NCBI RefSeq assembly: GCF_027409185.1
Contig: NW_026902448.1
Span: 62,001 to 126,000 of the forward strand
Length of the DNA stretch: 64,000 nt
Source: Cynocephalus volans
Taxonomy: Eukaryota; Chordata; Mammalia; Dermoptera; Cynocephalidae
Direction: 5' to 3'
Part shown: positions 53,487 to 63,169 of the stretch, piece after piece
Layout of the letters: each line of letters begins with the position of its first letter
Position numbering within the stretch: position 1 is the first letter of the stretch
Made by a program: the position numbers and the translations under genes
Notes under the pieces: generated by a model
What the model saw: the letters and a program-made list of their open reading frames with translations, nothing else
Told to the model about the DNA's origin: nothing
Database searches by the model: none

Positions 53487-55903
53487 CTTTTGGTTATGTA
53501 AACAGCCCAAGACCTAAGAAATGGAGTCCCAAGTAAACTGAGTTAACCAATTACTGTTATACTGAATCTCCATACACCTTAGCTTGTTTGAGCTGAGAAT
53601 TTCTTGCTAGCAAATAGCATGTCTCATGTGTTCATCAAATTACAGCACCTCCACGAAACAGCATTTTGACAGAGCTGATAAGCAGATGTAAACATAAGCA
53701 TCACCTATCTGAAGGGGTTGGGAGCAGTCACTCTTTAGTACTCTGCTAAAATGATTGAAGTTGATTATAGGCACTTAACAGTAAAGGAAAGAAAACCCGG
53801 GAAGGTATAAATAAGCACAGCAGAGATAATTCGGTGGATTCGTTTTGGTTCAGTTGGTTTTCCTCTGTGTCGACCAGTATTGGAGAGCTGACCCTGAGAC
53901 TCCAAGTGTGCGGGTTGAGGAGACTGTGCATTGGAGAAAGGAAAAGATGGGGAAATAATTTGCCCTAATCTCAATCTTATCATCTCCTACCTCACTCAAC
54001 TTTTGAGGACGCACAGGGATATATGGAAGCAGAGAAGATAAGATTAGCCGAAGGCTAATTTCTCTACTCATGGGTTTTCTCCTTTGGCCTTTCGCACTTC
54101 TTCCATCAGCTCTTCACTGACACTGATACGGCCAATTAAACTTCCCAGCACTTCTCTACATCTCAAAATTGAAATTGATGGATATCCGAAATTTACAAGG
54201 GACATACATTTGAGCTACTTGCTTCTGATCACCTTCTGTTTCCCCAGAAATGTCATCTTTCGCAAAGAGGGTTGGGAGGAGAGAAGGGTCATGGGTAAAA
54301 TGATCCAAATTCAATGTGCCTCTTCCGCTCTGCCCCCATCAAACATCTCTTCGACTTTGTAGTAGCAGGGCACATCGTCTGGGTCTCGACGGGTACAGTG
54401 GGAGGGGGCAGCGTGAACACAGATTCATTGTAACTCTGCATGCCATGAAGACCCTTCCTTTGCCTCCCTGGCTGGCTGTGGAGATGTTTTCGGGTGGGGG
54501 AGGTCTTGAGGCTGATGTGGGGTCCACTTGCAGTCTGTGCGACTGTGTCCGTTGTCAGAAGTCCTGTGGCGTAGAGCCGAGCGTTGCTGCCGCTTGTGGA
54601 GTTCACCGGGACAACCTCCTCTGCACCCACGTGGCTGGTGCTGCCCTCTGGGTGTGGGCACAGGTCCAGCTGCTCAGTGAACTAGGCCTTGCTGTGCACG
54701 AAGCACTCTGCTGCTGCTTTAAGGAGGTGTGCTGCCTGTACAAAAGTATCCTTCGTGTTCTCAAGGTGATGAGATGAACATGGGATCGTTCGTCTGATTT
54801 TCAGTCAATTGTTTTTCTGGGATTTCTGTATAATTTCTTTCGTTTACAGACACAATTTGCATTTTAGTTCTCCCCAAGAGCATGATGTCTCCCTTGTGCT
54901 TTTATATCCGTTTGCTTCCATGTTGCCTCTCTTGGTTTCCACTGTTTACCCACCATTACTCAAGGCACGAAGTGGGCTGAAAAGGTTTTTCTAAAGTATC
55001 CCTGGTTTATGACAATTTTGAAATGGAAGTTTCTGGTGTTTCTAGTTACAGGCACACTTCCCGGTATTTCGGACTACCAAAGGCTTGTTAAGTAACTTAA
55101 AAAACACTTGGGATGTGAACAGATTTTAACTAGAAAACAGATTTCTACACTTTCGTTCTAGCTGTGGAAGTTGAAACGGAAAACCTTAATAACCTGCAGA
55201 CCTAAACCCAGATAATTGCTTGTGCGGGTTCCCCATCTCAAAGCCTTGTCCTCCTGCTCCTATGTGTGTGTGCCACACAGGTGGCCAGGCACGGGGTGAA
55301 ATGGATCCAGGGGAACAGGGGTCCTCAGAGATAAATCATGGCATGGGATCCAGAAGCACATTGCAGTGAAATCCTAAGGAGCAAATTTCCTGTAAGAGAA
55401 CAAACATGTGCAAGAATACTAGAACCCAAGGACGTTTTGTAGAAATTGAAAGTTGGTGGTGGAGGGCGTGTCTGTATTTTAAAAGTTGCAGAAACCGTTT
55501 TTTTTTTTTTTTTCCCGTCTGTCCCAGGGTCGTCAGTGACAAATAGATGAGGCTGGGAGTGACCAGACATTGTACATCGAAACCAACATTCTCCTCCCAA
55601 TTTGAAGAAATATCAAAATTTGTACTGATAAAGGATTTAGCTTGACAGCTGGTTTTTAATGTTATCCACATAGCTGGAATTTTCTGGAATGTCAATAATG
55701 GCATTCTTTTTGTGTTTTAAAGTGTCTTACTTTTTAAATTATTTTTATTAGCATATTCATTATTACAAATCATGATTTTTCTTTATGCCCTTTGCCTGAC
55801 CCATCACGCCCCCAACTCCCTCCCTCCGTCCATCCCCTCATCTCTAGTAACCATTGGTTTCTTCTGTCCTTCTGAAAGTTCAAGGAACTGTTGTAGTCCT
55901 TTG

Positions 55904-55979
55904 CTTCCTTCCTTCCTTCCTTCCTTCCTTCCTTCCTTCCTTCCTTCCTTCCTTCCTTCCTTCCTTCCTTCCTTCCTTT
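55904..55979. repeat. (CTTC)n microsatellite, unit 6
   Basis: The equivalent tract, about 76 nt, 250 bp upstream of the proviral insertion. Confidence 0.95.
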
Positions 55980-56223
55980 CTACCTAGTTATAAGTGAGAG
56001 CATGTGATATTTATCTTCCCTTGTCTGGCTTATTTCACACAACATAATTTTCTCCAGACTCATCCAGGTTGTTACCGATGGCAGAATTTCATTCTTTTTC
56101 TTTATCACTGAGTATTATTCCATGGTGTACGTGTATCACATTTTTTTTATCCAGTCATCTGTCGAAGGGCACTGAGGTTGGTTCTATATTTTGGCTATTG
56201 TAAGTAAAGCTGCAGTGAACATG

Positions 56224-56229
56224 GGAGTG
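56224..56229. repeat. Target site duplication, left copy (GGAGTG)
   Basis: GGAGTG precedes the 5' LTR and is repeated after the 3' LTR. Units 1-5 carry a single GGAGTG at the equivalent place. A 6 bp duplication fits integration by a class II (beta-like) retroviral integrase. Confidence 0.96.
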
Positions 56230-56259
56230 TGTGGGGAGACGCCCACACTATGCTGTAAC

Positions 56260-56277
56260 CGCCATTACAACATGGCG
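56260..56277. promoter_or_regulatory. YY1-like ATGGCG inverted repeat in U3
   Basis: CGCCAT and ATGGCG are separated by 6 bp, and AACATGGCG on the plus strand resembles the YY1 consensus AANATGGCG. IAP LTRs have a comparable motif near the start of U3. Binding is inferred. The 3' LTR repeats it near 63503-63520. Confidence 0.5.
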
Positions 56278-56347
56278 CTGACTTCCGACAAGTCACTAGA
56301 CTAGAGCGGCGCTGGGAATTCCCCTACCTCCGATCTCTTCCTCTCCC

Positions 56348-56375
56348 GTGGCGTCATCTGGGCTGATGGCGCCAC
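56348..56375. promoter_or_regulatory. Inverted repeat with CRE-like half-site in U3
   Basis: GTGGCGTCATC and GATGGCGCCAC form a 10 of 11 inverted repeat around TGGGCT. The left arm holds CGTCA, half of a CRE/ATF site. It lies about 40-70 bp upstream of the TATA box, a usual enhancer position. The copy in the 3' LTR is 63592-63619. Confidence 0.5.
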
Positions 56376-56376
56376 G

Positions 56377-56381
56377 CCAAT
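56377..56381 (+). promoter_or_regulatory. CCAAT box (NF-Y type)
   Basis: CGCCAATCAG matches the NF-Y context and lies 37 bp upstream of the TATA box. The 3' LTR copy is at 63621-63625. Confidence 0.6.
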
Positions 56382-56417
56382 CAGGGAAGGACACGTCCTA
56401 AGCGGGGGACTGAATGC

Positions 56418-56424
56418 TATATAA
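56418..56424 (+). promoter_or_regulatory. LTR TATA box (TATATAA)
   Basis: TATATAAGG predicts transcription starting near 56445-56452, at about the TTCGGGGTC sequence. The 3' LTR copy at 63662-63668 could drive transcription outward into the following unit sequence. Confidence 0.8.
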
Positions 56425-56488
56425 GGGGATGGGTTTTCGTTGTTCGGGGTCTCCGCCCTAGTAGCTTGTGCACTGCCTCTCAAGTTGC

Positions 56489-56494
56489 ATTAAA
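56489..56494 (+). terminator. LTR polyadenylation signal (ATTAAA)
   Basis: ATTAAA overlaps a HindIII-like AAGCTT and is followed within 30 bp by a GT-rich stretch (CTGTGTGT). The functional copy for proviral transcripts is the one in the 3' LTR at 63733-63738. Confidence 0.65.
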
Positions 56495-56562
56495 GCTTTA
56501 CTGCAGAAGGATCCTGTGTGTACCGCGTCTTTCTTGCTGGCGAGAGAGCTGCGCGGGACATC

Positions 56563-56580
56563 TGGTGCCGAAACCCGGGA
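56563..56580 (+). other. Primer binding site for tRNA-Phe
   Basis: TGGTGCCGAAACCCGGGA is complementary over 18 nt to the 3' end of mammalian tRNA-Phe including CCA (acceptor arm TTTCGGC). It starts two bases after the LTR. IAP elements are known to prime with tRNA-Phe, whereas most betaretroviruses use tRNA-Lys. Confidence 0.9.
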
Positions 56581-56780
56581 ACTTGTGTCATCTTCAGCAC
56601 CCTCGGAGACCCCTTGGCAACGAGGAGGATTCAGAACTGCAGGGAGGTAAGCTCAGAAAGGTATGCTTGTCCCCAGCTTGGGATTGGACCCGTCACTTCT
56701 GTGAAAGAAGCGGTTTGTGTTACGATAAGCCGCGGTGCCTCTCCAGTAAATTAAGTTCCCCCTGTAGATAAAGGGGCATT
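56581..56780 (+). other. Untranslated leader with major splice donor
   Basis: A 200 bp leader lies between the primer site and the gag ATG. It holds GGAG|GTAAGC, with the intron starting at 56647, a strong donor suited to making the spliced env mRNA. The packaging signal is expected here but I cannot define it by eye. Confidence 0.7.
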
Positions 56781-58616
56781 ATGGGATCCACACAGTCCAC
56801 TATTTCTGCTTTGGATGCAGTACTGAGTCAACGTGGAATTAAGGTGGGGAACTGCGTCCTTAAGAATTTTGTGAAAGAGGTCGACCGGGTAGCTCCATGG
56901 TATGCTTGTTCTGGCTCCCTAACCCTGACCTCCTGGAACAAACTGGGCAGAGACCTCGATCGCAAATATCTCGAAGGGGACCTGAGACAGGGCACCAAGA
57001 CAATATGGAAGTTTGTTAAGAACTGCTTAGAAGATGAGGGCTGTAGGCTGGTGGTGACGGAGGGACAAAATACTTTAGAGGAAGTTCAGGACAGCATGTC
57101 AGAATCTGAGCGAAGTGAGAGGATGGGTACCCGCAAGAGGAGAGACGTCTCCTACAAGGAAAAGGACCCTCCCGGTGAGTCTACCGACAAGGGAGTGAAA
57201 ACGGAAAAAGGACCTCCCGGTAAGTCCGCAGACGAGGGAGTGATTTATAACCCGAGTGAGGTTCAAAAGAAAAGGGGGGGCCCTTACCCTGTGGAGGATT
57301 TAGAGGCCTTGAACATAGGGGAATCAGACTCTGACTCCCTCGACTCTAGTGAGGAATCAGATCTAGAGGAGGAAGCCGCTAGATATGAGGAGGAAAGGTA
57401 TCACCCCGATGGGTGGAGGAGGCCCTTTAGGAAGCAGGAGAAGCGGCCGCCCCCAATGGCTCCCGCACGAGCTGCGCCTTCAGCACCTCCACCTCCTCCC
57501 TATGAGGGGCGCTCCAATCCTCTTTCTTTTCTTCCTGATAAAGTGAGGAGAAAGGTGCAAGCCGCCTTCCCAGTTTTTGAGGTGGAAGGCGGAGGGCGAA
57601 TCCATGCCCCTGTTGAGTACAGCCAAATCAAAGATCTTGCCGAGGCAGTTAGAAAGTATGGGGTAAATGCCAATTTCACTGTAGTAATGTTAGAAAGATT
57701 TGCCGGCGCCGCCATGACACCTGCGGATTGGCAAATGCTGGCTAAAGCTGCCCTTCCTACAATGGGCCAATACATGGAATGGAAGGCGCTATGGCATGAG
57801 GCGGCACAGGCTCAAGCCAGGGCAAACGCTGTCGCGTTGACCCCTGAGCAGCGGACTTGGACTTTTGATATGTTAACAGGCCAGGGCCAATTTGCCGCTG
57901 ATCAGACAGCCTTCCCATGGGGTGCTTATGTTCAAATTTCTAGCACTGCCATCAAGGCTTGGAAGACGCTCCCCAAGAAAGGGGAAGCCTCTGGGCAGCT
58001 CACAAAAATTATCCAGGGACCTCAAGAACCATTTTCAGATTTTGTAGCTCGCATGACAGAGGCAGCAGGGCGTATTTTTGGAGACCCTGACCAAGCTGCA
58101 CCTCTTGTTGAACAACTTATTTTTGAACAGGATACACAAGAATGTCGAGCAGCTATAGCCCCGAGAAAAAATAAAGGGTTACAGGATTGGCTCAGAGCAT
58201 GCCGAGAACTTGGAGGTCCCCTTACCAATGCAGGGCTGGCTGCCGCCATCCTACAGTCACAGAGACCATTGAGGCAGGGGATGAACAGGAGAACCTGCTT
58301 CAAGTGCGGCCAGGTGGGACATTTAAAGAAAGATTGTCCCGCCCCAGATAAGGACAGGGTGTCCCTTTGCTCCCGTTGTAGCAAGGGGTATCATAAAGCT
58401 AGTCAGTGCCGCTCCGTCAGGGACATCAAGGGGCGACTCCTCCCGCCACCTGAGGACCAACACAAGATGGATTCAAAAAACGTGAGGGTGGGCCCACGTT
58501 CTCAGGGCCCTCAAAAGTATGGGAACAAGGTGGACAGAGGCCAGGGGAAAGGGGAGAAAGTCCAGTCAGAAGACACACAAGAATGGACCTGCACGCCTCC
58601 TCCGACTTCTTATTAA
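56781..58616 (+). CDS. gag: Gag polyprotein (matrix-capsid-nucleocapsid), 611 aa
   Basis: Gag is the structural polyprotein that assembles particles at membranes. It starts MGSTQS, a myristoylation-type N-terminus, followed by a matrix-like domain to about residue 100. A charged linker (about 105-225) contains an imperfect internal duplication ([10 protein letters not shown] / [10 protein letters not shown]) and an acidic Ser/Glu-rich stretch. Adjacent late-domain motifs PSAP (233-236) and PPPY (238-241) follow. Capsid carries the major homology region beginning QGPQEPF at residue 412. Two CCHC zinc knuckles (506-519 and 530-543) mark nucleocapsid. The length fits betaretroviral Gag and no stop or frameshift interrupts it. 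The start is the first ATG after the leader splice donor. The last codons overlap pro, which is reached by -1 frameshifting at 58475. Proteolytic borders are not determined. Confidence 0.96.
   Translation: MGSTQSTISALDAVLSQRGIKVGNCVLKNFVKEVDRVAPWYACSGSLTLTSWNKLGRDLDRKYLEGDLRQGTKTIWKFVKNCLEDEGCRLVVTEGQNTLEEVQDSMSESERSERMGTRKRRDVSYKEKDPPGESTDKGVKTEKGPPGKSADEGVIYNPSEVQKKRGGPYPVEDLEALNIGESDSDSLDSSEESDLEEEAARYEEERYHPDGWRRPFRKQEKRPPPMAPARAAPSAPPPPPYEGRSNPLSFLPDKVRRKVQAAFPVFEVEGGGRIHAPVEYSQIKDLAEAVRKYGVNANFTVVMLERFAGAAMTPADWQMLAKAALPTMGQYMEWKALWHEAAQAQARANAVALTPEQRTWTFDMLTGQGQFAADQTAFPWGAYVQISSTAIKAWKTLPKKGEASGQLTKIIQGPQEPFSDFVARMTEAAGRIFGDPDQAAPLVEQLIFEQDTQECRAAIAPRKNKGLQDWLRACRELGGPLTNAGLAAAILQSQRPLRQGMNRRTCFKCGQVGHLKKDCPAPDKDRVSLCSRCSKGYHKASQCRSVRDIKGRLLPPPEDQHKMDSKNVRVGPRSQGPQKYGNKVDRGQGKGEKVQSEDTQEWTCTPPPTSY
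58475..58512 (+). promoter_or_regulatory. gag-pro -1 frameshift signal (A AAA AAC + hairpin)
   Basis: AAAAAAC at 58475-58481 is in the correct phase of gag (..A AAA AAC), a canonical slippery heptamer also used at gag-pro by mouse mammary tumour virus. After the shift the pro frame is open from 58481. Eight bases downstream, GGGCCC (58490-58495) can pair with GGGCCC (58505-58510) around a 9 nt loop. An alternative GAGGG/CCCTC stem overlaps it. The loop TTCTC could pair with GAGAA at 58554-58558 as a pseudoknot, which is speculative. Confidence 0.9.
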
Positions 58617-59365
58617 TGTCCCATATGGGCATTCAGCCGGTCCCCGTTCAACCTATTGATCCTTTGCCAACTGGGACAATGGGCCTCATACTTGGCAGAG
58701 GCTCACTTACCTTAAAAGGTTTAGCTGTTCATCCAGGTGTGGTCGACAATGACCACTCTGAGGTTCAAGTCTTGTGCTCATGTCCAGAGGGGGTTTTTTC
58801 CATAAGTGAGGGAGACAGAATTGCACAGCTTGTCCTTCTCCCTGATGATACTCCCCCCGGGATTGATAGGGGGAAGATGGGCTCCTCTGGAACAGACTCT
58901 GCTTATCTGGTTCTCTCCCTCAAAGATAGGCCTAAATTAAAGCTAAAAGTAAACGGGAAAGAATTTGAGGGCATCCTAGATACGGGGGCTGACAAGAGTA
59001 TCGTGTCCTCTTTCTGGTGGCCACGGTCCTGGCCCACCACAGCATCTTCACATACTTTACAAGGCCTCGGGTATCGATCCAGCCCCATAATAATCAGTTC
59101 TACCGCCTTGTCTTGGGAGACACCAGAAGGACAAAAGGGACGGTTTACCCCCTATGTATTGCCTCTCCCAGTTAATCTCTGGGGAAGAGATGTTTTGCAA
59201 AACATGGGCTTTGTATTGTCAAATGAATATTCCCCACAGGCCCAACAGATGATGCAAAACATGGGTTATAAGCAGGGAGGAGGCTTGGGACGCAGAGAAC
59301 AAGGCAGGATCGAGCCGATTTCCCCCTCCGGTAATCCCGGCAGACAGGGCTTGGGTTTTTCCTAG
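58481..59365 (+). CDS. pro: Pro: dUTPase + aspartic protease + G-patch (frameshift product)
   Basis: Translated by -1 frameshift from gag; the frame is open from 58481 and its first ATG is at 58583. Numbered from that ATG, the dUTPase motifs are MDLHAS near residue 1, [10 protein letters not shown] (37-46), VVDND (53-57), GDRIAQL (77-83) and a Gly/Ser-rich C-terminal motif near 115-122. This trimeric enzyme lowers dUTP during reverse transcription. The retroviral protease follows, with active-site DTGA at 133-136 and WGRDVL at 200-205 in place of the usual GRD motif. A Gly-rich G-patch (about 223-260) closes the protein, as in beta and type D viruses. No break is seen. The stop at 59363 lies just after the next slippery site. 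Confidence 0.94.
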   Translation, partial: REGGPTFSGPSKVWEQGGQRPGERGESPVRRHTRMDLHASSDFLLMSHMGIQPVPVQPIDPLPTGTMGLILGRGSLTLKGLAVHPGVVDNDHSEVQVLCSCPEGVFSISEGDRIAQLVLLPDDTPPGIDRGKMGSSGTDSAYLVLSLKDRPKLKLKVNGKEFEGILDTGADKSIVSSFWWPRSWPTTASSHTLQGLGYRSSPIIISSTALSWETPEGQKGRFTPYVLPLPVNLWGRDVLQNMGFVLSNEYSPQAQQMMQNMGYKQGGGLGRREQGRIEPISPSGNPGRQGLGFS

Positions 59366-59388
59366 GGGCCATTGAGGGCTCGATGCCC
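59353..59388 (+). promoter_or_regulatory. pro-pol -1 frameshift signal (G GGT TTT)
   Basis: GGGTTTT at 59353-59359 is in phase with pro (G GGT TTT) and lies one codon before the pro stop TAG. A -1 shift enters the pol frame at 59359, which is open to 62034. A small GGGC/GCCC hairpin (59376-59388) lies downstream. A larger stimulatory structure is likely but not resolved by eye. Confidence 0.88.
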
Positions 59389-62034
59389 ATACCGTGGCTT
59401 ACAGAGGAGGCGGTGTGGGTTCCTCAATGGCCTCTGTCCTCTGAAAAACTGGAAGCTGCCACGAGATTGGTGGAGGAACAATTACAGCTCGGTCATCTAG
59501 AGCCTTCTGTCTCCCCCTGGAATACCCCTGTTTTTGTCATCAAGAAAAAATCAGGGAAGTGGAGACTCCTCCATGACTTGCAAGCCATTAATTCGCAAAT
59601 GCGCCTGTTTGGTTCAGTACAACGAGGTTTGCCCTTACTCTCCGCCTTGCCAAAGTCATGGAGAACAATAATTATAGATATTAAGGATTGTTTCTTTTCC
59701 ATTCCCTTGTGTCCAAAAGATAGACAGAGGTTCGCATTTACTCTGCCAGCCACTAATCATTTGGAACCTGATAGAAGATTTCAATGGAGAGTTTTGCCAC
59801 AAGGCATGGCCAACAGCCCCACTATGTGTCAATTATATGTTCAGTTGGCACTTGAACCCATTAGGAAACAATTCCCAACTTTGATTCTAATCCACTATAT
59901 GGATGATCTTTTAATGTGTCATAAGGATTTAGAAGTTTTACAGGCCGCATATCCCCTTCTTTTTAAGACTTTAGGATGCTGGGGGCTTCAAGTTGCCACA
60001 GAAAAGGTTCAGTTTGCGGAGATTGGCTCGTTTCTAGGAACGGTCATCTACCCTGATAAAATAGTTCCTCAGAAGCTGGAAATCCGTAGGGATAATTTGC
60101 ATACCTTAAATGATTTTCAAAAATTATTGGGAGATATAAATTGGCTGCGGCCATTTTTAAAGATCCCTTCTGCTGAGTTAAAACCTTTATTTGATGTCCT
60201 GGAGGGGGATCCACATATTTCCTCTCCGAGGAGTTTGACTCCAGCAGCTATTCAAGCCTTACAAATTGTTGAGAGTGCCTTACAAAATGCTCAATTACAG
60301 CGCATAGATGATGCCAAGCCCTTTGATTTATGCATTTTTAAAACATTTCAATTGCCCACTGCAGTTTTGTGGCAAGATGGACCCTTGCTATGGGTTCATC
60401 CCAATGTGTCGCCAGCCAAAGTTATCTCTTGGTTCCCAGATGCAATTGCTCAGCTTGCACTCCGTGGGTTGAAGGTAGCCCTTACCCATTTTGGAAGGGA
60501 ACCCAAAATTTTAATAGTGCCTTATACAATGAATCAGGTCCAAGTGTTAGCTGCCACTTCTAACGACTGGGCGGTGTTGGTCACTTCCTTTGCTGGGCTG
60601 ATTGACAATCATTATCCACGACATCCGATTTTACAGTTTGCCTTGAATCAACCTATTGTGTTCCCACGCATAGTGTCTCAAGAACCACTTGCGAATGGGA
60701 CTGTAGTGTATACAGATGGATCAAAGACGGGCGTAGGTGCCTATGTGGTTAATAATGAGGCTTTTTCTAAACAGTATAATGAAAAATCACCTCAAGTTGT
60801 AGAGTGCTTAGTAGTGCTCGAGGTCCTTATCACCTTCCCAGGCCCGATTAATATTGTATCAGATTCCTCCTATGTGGTTAATGCAGTTAAGATTCTTGAG
60901 GTGGCGGGATTAATTAAGCCCTCCAGCAAGCCTGCCCGAATTTTTCAACAAATTCAACACATTCTTCTCAACAGAAAATTCCCTGTGTTTATAACACATA
61001 TTAGAGCTCATTCGGGCCTGCCTGGTCCGATGACTCAGGGAAATGAGCTAGCAGATCGGGCTACTAGAATGGTTGCGGTTGCCCTATCATCCAGGCTAGA
61101 TGCAGCCACAAATTTTCATTCAAAATTTCATGTGACGGCCGAAACTTTACGCCGTCGATTTGCCTTAACCAGAAAAGAGGCTAGGGAGATTGTTACTCAA
61201 TGTCAAAATTGTTGTCAGTTTCTGCCCACCCCGCATGTTGGCATTAATCCACGTGGGATCCAGCCACTGCAAGTTTGGCAGATGGATGTGACACATGTCC
61301 CCTCCTTTGGGAGGCTTCAGAATCTGCATGTCTCGGTAGACACATGTTCAGGTGTTCTTTTTGCTACTCCATTAACAGGAGAGAAAGCCTCACATGTTAT
61401 CCAACATTGTCTGGAGGCATGGAGCGCTTGGGGCAAGCCCAGGGTGCTAAAAACAGATAATGGACCGGCCTACACTTCTCAAAAGTTTAAACAGTTTTGT
61501 CATCAAATGAATGTGACCCACTTGACTGGTTTGCCTTATAATCCTCAAGGACAAGGCATTGTGGAGCGTGCTCACCGCACGCTCAAATCCTACCTCATAA
61601 AACAAAAAGGGGGACTTGAGGAGTCATTGCCCCCAGTCCCGAGAGTCGCTGTTTCTATGGCGCTCTTTACCCTTAACTTCCTAAATCTTGATGCACACGG
61701 CCATGCGGCCGCTGATCGTCATTGTTCAGATCCTGACCGACCTAAAGAACTGGTAAAGTGGAAGGATGTTTTAACGGGACAATGGAGAGGACCGGATCCT
61801 ATCTTGATAAGATCCAGGGGAGCTGTTTGTGTTTTTCCACAGGAAGAAGAAAACCCCTTCTGGGTTCCAGAAAGACTTACCAGGACAATTCTGGGACCGA
61901 CACAGGATGACAAGACCAGAGAGATGGGAGCCCCCCCTGATCCTGTTGATATTGACCCTGACCTTGTTTGCGACGGGGGAACCACGCTGGGGAATCCTGT
62001 CGGTGTTCCCTCTACCGATGCCAATTCACCATGA
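59359..62034 (+). CDS. pol: Pol: reverse transcriptase, RNase H, integrase
   Basis: Reached by -1 frameshift at 59359; the first in-frame ATG is at 59383 and residues are numbered from it. The reverse transcriptase has catalytic D99 and YMDD (172-175), with LPQGMANSP at 138-146. RNase H has all four acidic residues: D445 (YTDGS), E474, D494 and D558. Integrase has the zinc-binding H579, H583, C607, C610, then catalytic D635, D692 and E728 in exact D,D-35-E spacing, and a C-terminal [14 protein letters not shown]-binding motif. Together these copy the RNA genome into DNA and insert it. The frame is unbroken, of usual betaretroviral length, and overlaps the env signal peptide by 128 nt in another frame. 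Confidence 0.96.
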   Translation, partial: FLGAIEGSMPIPWLTEEAVWVPQWPLSSEKLEAATRLVEEQLQLGHLEPSVSPWNTPVFVIKKKSGKWRLLHDLQAINSQMRLFGSVQRGLPLLSALPKSWRTIIIDIKDCFFSIPLCPKDRQRFAFTLPATNHLEPDRRFQWRVLPQGMANSPTMCQLYVQLALEPIRKQFPTLILIHYMDDLLMCHKDLEVLQAAYPLLFKTLGCWGLQVATEKVQFAEIGSFLGTVIYPDKIVPQKLEIRRDNLHTLNDFQKLLGDINWLRPFLKIPSAELKPLFDVLEGDPHISSPRSLTPAAIQALQIVESALQNAQLQRIDDAKPFDLCIFKTFQLPTAVLWQDGPLLWVHPNVSPAKVISWFPDAIAQLALRGLKVALTHFGREPKILIVPYTMNQVQVLAATSNDWAVLVTSFAGLIDNHYPRHPILQFALNQPIVFPRIVSQEPLANGTVVYTDGSKTGVGAYVVNNEAFSKQYNEKSPQVVECLVVLEVLITFPGPINIVSDSSYVVNAVKILEVAGLIKPSSKPARIFQQIQHILLNRKFPVFITHIRAHSGLPGPMTQGNELADRATRMVAVALSSRLDAATNFHSKFHVTAETLRRRFALTRKEAREIVTQCQNCCQFLPTPHVGINPRGIQPLQVWQMDVTHVPSFGRLQNLHVSVDTCSGVLFATPLTGEKASHVIQHCLEAWSAWGKPRVLKTDNGPAYTSQKFKQFCHQMNVTHLTGLPYNPQGQGIVERAHRTLKSYLIKQKGGLEESLPPVPRVAVSMALFTLNFLNLDAHGHAAADRHCSDPDRPKELVKWKDVLTGQWRGPDPILIRSRGAVCVFPQEEENPFWVPERLTRTILGPTQDDKTREMGAPPDPVDIDPDLVCDGGTTLGNPVGVPSTDANSP
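61823..61842 (+). promoter_or_regulatory. env splice acceptor
   Basis: A pyrimidine-rich run ending TTTTTCCACAG|G at 61842 lies 64 bp upstream of the env ATG. Joined to the leader donor at 56646 it would give a singly spliced env mRNA. The branch point is not identified. Confidence 0.65.
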
Positions 62035-63169
62035 TGCAAAATTGTTCCCTCGATTTTTTAGTACCAATAGAACCTTAGATTTGCCTTATTTACCTATGGA
62101 TGAGGAGATAGCTAGTATTGGGGGGAATAGGAATTTTACTCTTGATGGCAGCCTATGTTTTTTGATCGTTTCTAACCGATCTACAGACGAGGCTCCTTGT
62201 ATAAAACTGTATAACCAAACTGCAGCATGGTTTGATTTCCCAACACAGTCAGCCTCAGCCAATGCCACCTGGATATCAGGAATTTGGCCCGCCTTCGAGC
62301 CAAAGGGGAACAGCAGTAGCGTTCCCTCACAGGCAAAATGGGCCCCATATTGCTTGGGATCCAGAGTAGCAGGGGACACCCCGCCCTGGACGGGCTGCCA
62401 GTCTAAAAAGACGGGGTGGGCAAGAAAAGATAAATTTACCTTTTCACCTTATATGGGTACTATGTATAATGAGACCTCTCCAGGCTACAATTGGACATAT
62501 CAAAATCCCTTGATGGCGACCCATACCAACCCATTTGATGTATGGTTGTTGTGTGGGGTGAATGGTAGTTGCACGGATCTTTCCCCGTTTGCCTTTGTTA
62601 AGGGGGGAAGTTGGGGGAATGCTACCTTTAAATTCAATACTTCTGACATCTTTGAATCCTCTGTGTCCATCATAGAGTCTGGGAAAAATGTGTCTGTGCC
62701 GCCAACACCAGTCTGCCTTTATCCCCCCTTTGTGTTTATTCTAGTCAATATAACGGTGGAGGAGAGTCAAATTGCTTGCAACAATGATACCTGTTTCTAT
62801 GCACAATGCTGGAATGCTACGCTGTCTAATCAGTTGTCTCAGTATCTTTCAGGAAATTGGACAGGAGACTTTGATGCGCTGATGGACCAGCTACGTTCTG
62901 CCATTGTGTCCGTGAATTCAACAAGAGTGGATGCCTCCTTCGCTGATGGACTGTCCTCCTGGATTGGAGCCGCCGTGTCCCACTTCAAGGAGTGGGCGGG
63001 AGTAATTGGGGTTGGCATGCTTCTTTGTGGTGGAATTGTGCTCTTACTATGGTTGGTCTGCAGATTGACAACCCAGATACGGAGAGACAAGGTGGTTATA
63101 GCCCAAGCGCTTGTAGCTCTAGAGCAGGGAGCCAATCCCGATATTTGGAAATCCATGCTCAGGAAATAA
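61907..63169 (+). CDS. env: Env-like glycoprotein, internally deleted, 420 aa
   Basis: The start is the first ATG after the splice acceptor; the in-frame triplet upstream at 61829 is GTG and lies before the acceptor. It begins with a signal peptide (hydrophobic [11 protein letters not shown]), followed by a surface region with 17 N-glycosylation sequons and the betaretroviral-type motif CLYPPFVF at residue 270. A transmembrane helix spans about 365-385, followed by a 35-residue tail. Only 95 residues separate residue 270 from the membrane helix. That interval has no furin-type basic site, no hydrophobic fusion peptide and no CX6CC motif, so most of the transmembrane subunit's ectodomain is absent while the frame is kept. 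Membrane fusion is therefore not expected. An uncleaved, membrane-anchored surface protein remains possible. The deletion lies somewhere after residue 300; its edges are inferred. Confidence 0.88.
   Translation: MTRPERWEPPLILLILTLTLFATGEPRWGILSVFPLPMPIHHDAKLFPRFFSTNRTLDLPYLPMDEEIASIGGNRNFTLDGSLCFLIVSNRSTDEAPCIKLYNQTAAWFDFPTQSASANATWISGIWPAFEPKGNSSSVPSQAKWAPYCLGSRVAGDTPPWTGCQSKKTGWARKDKFTFSPYMGTMYNETSPGYNWTYQNPLMATHTNPFDVWLLCGVNGSCTDLSPFAFVKGGSWGNATFKFNTSDIFESSVSIIESGKNVSVPPTPVCLYPPFVFILVNITVEESQIACNNDTCFYAQCWNATLSNQLSQYLSGNWTGDFDALMDQLRSAIVSVNSTRVDASFADGLSSWIGAAVSHFKEWAGVIGVGMLLCGGIVLLLWLVCRLTTQIRRDKVVIAQALVALEQGANPDIWKSMLRK

Larger units (their letters stand above)
55738..56229 (-). mobile_element. 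LINE-1 fragment, unit 6, part before the provirus
   Basis: This is the 3' UTR end of the minus-strand LINE-1. It is cut at 56229 by the provirus, which lies in the opposite orientation, and continues after 63804. Confidence 0.9.
56230..56560 (+). repeat. 5' LTR (331 bp)
   Basis: Begins TGTGGGG and ends GCGCGGGACA, giving TG...CA ends. It contains a short inverted repeat with ATGGCG (56260-56277), a longer inverted repeat with a CGTCA half-site, a CCAAT box, a TATA box and an ATTAAA signal. U3 runs to roughly 56445, R lies around 56448-56510 and U5 follows; these borders are inferred from the TATA box and polyadenylation signal. Compared with the 3' LTR it has A for C at 56239, lacks one base near 56306, and has G for C near 56313. 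Confidence 0.96.

Noticed and set aside
61829..61906. 26-residue N-terminal extension of Env
   Set aside because: The triplet at 61829 is GTG, not ATG, and lies upstream of the splice acceptor, so the start at 61907 is preferred.
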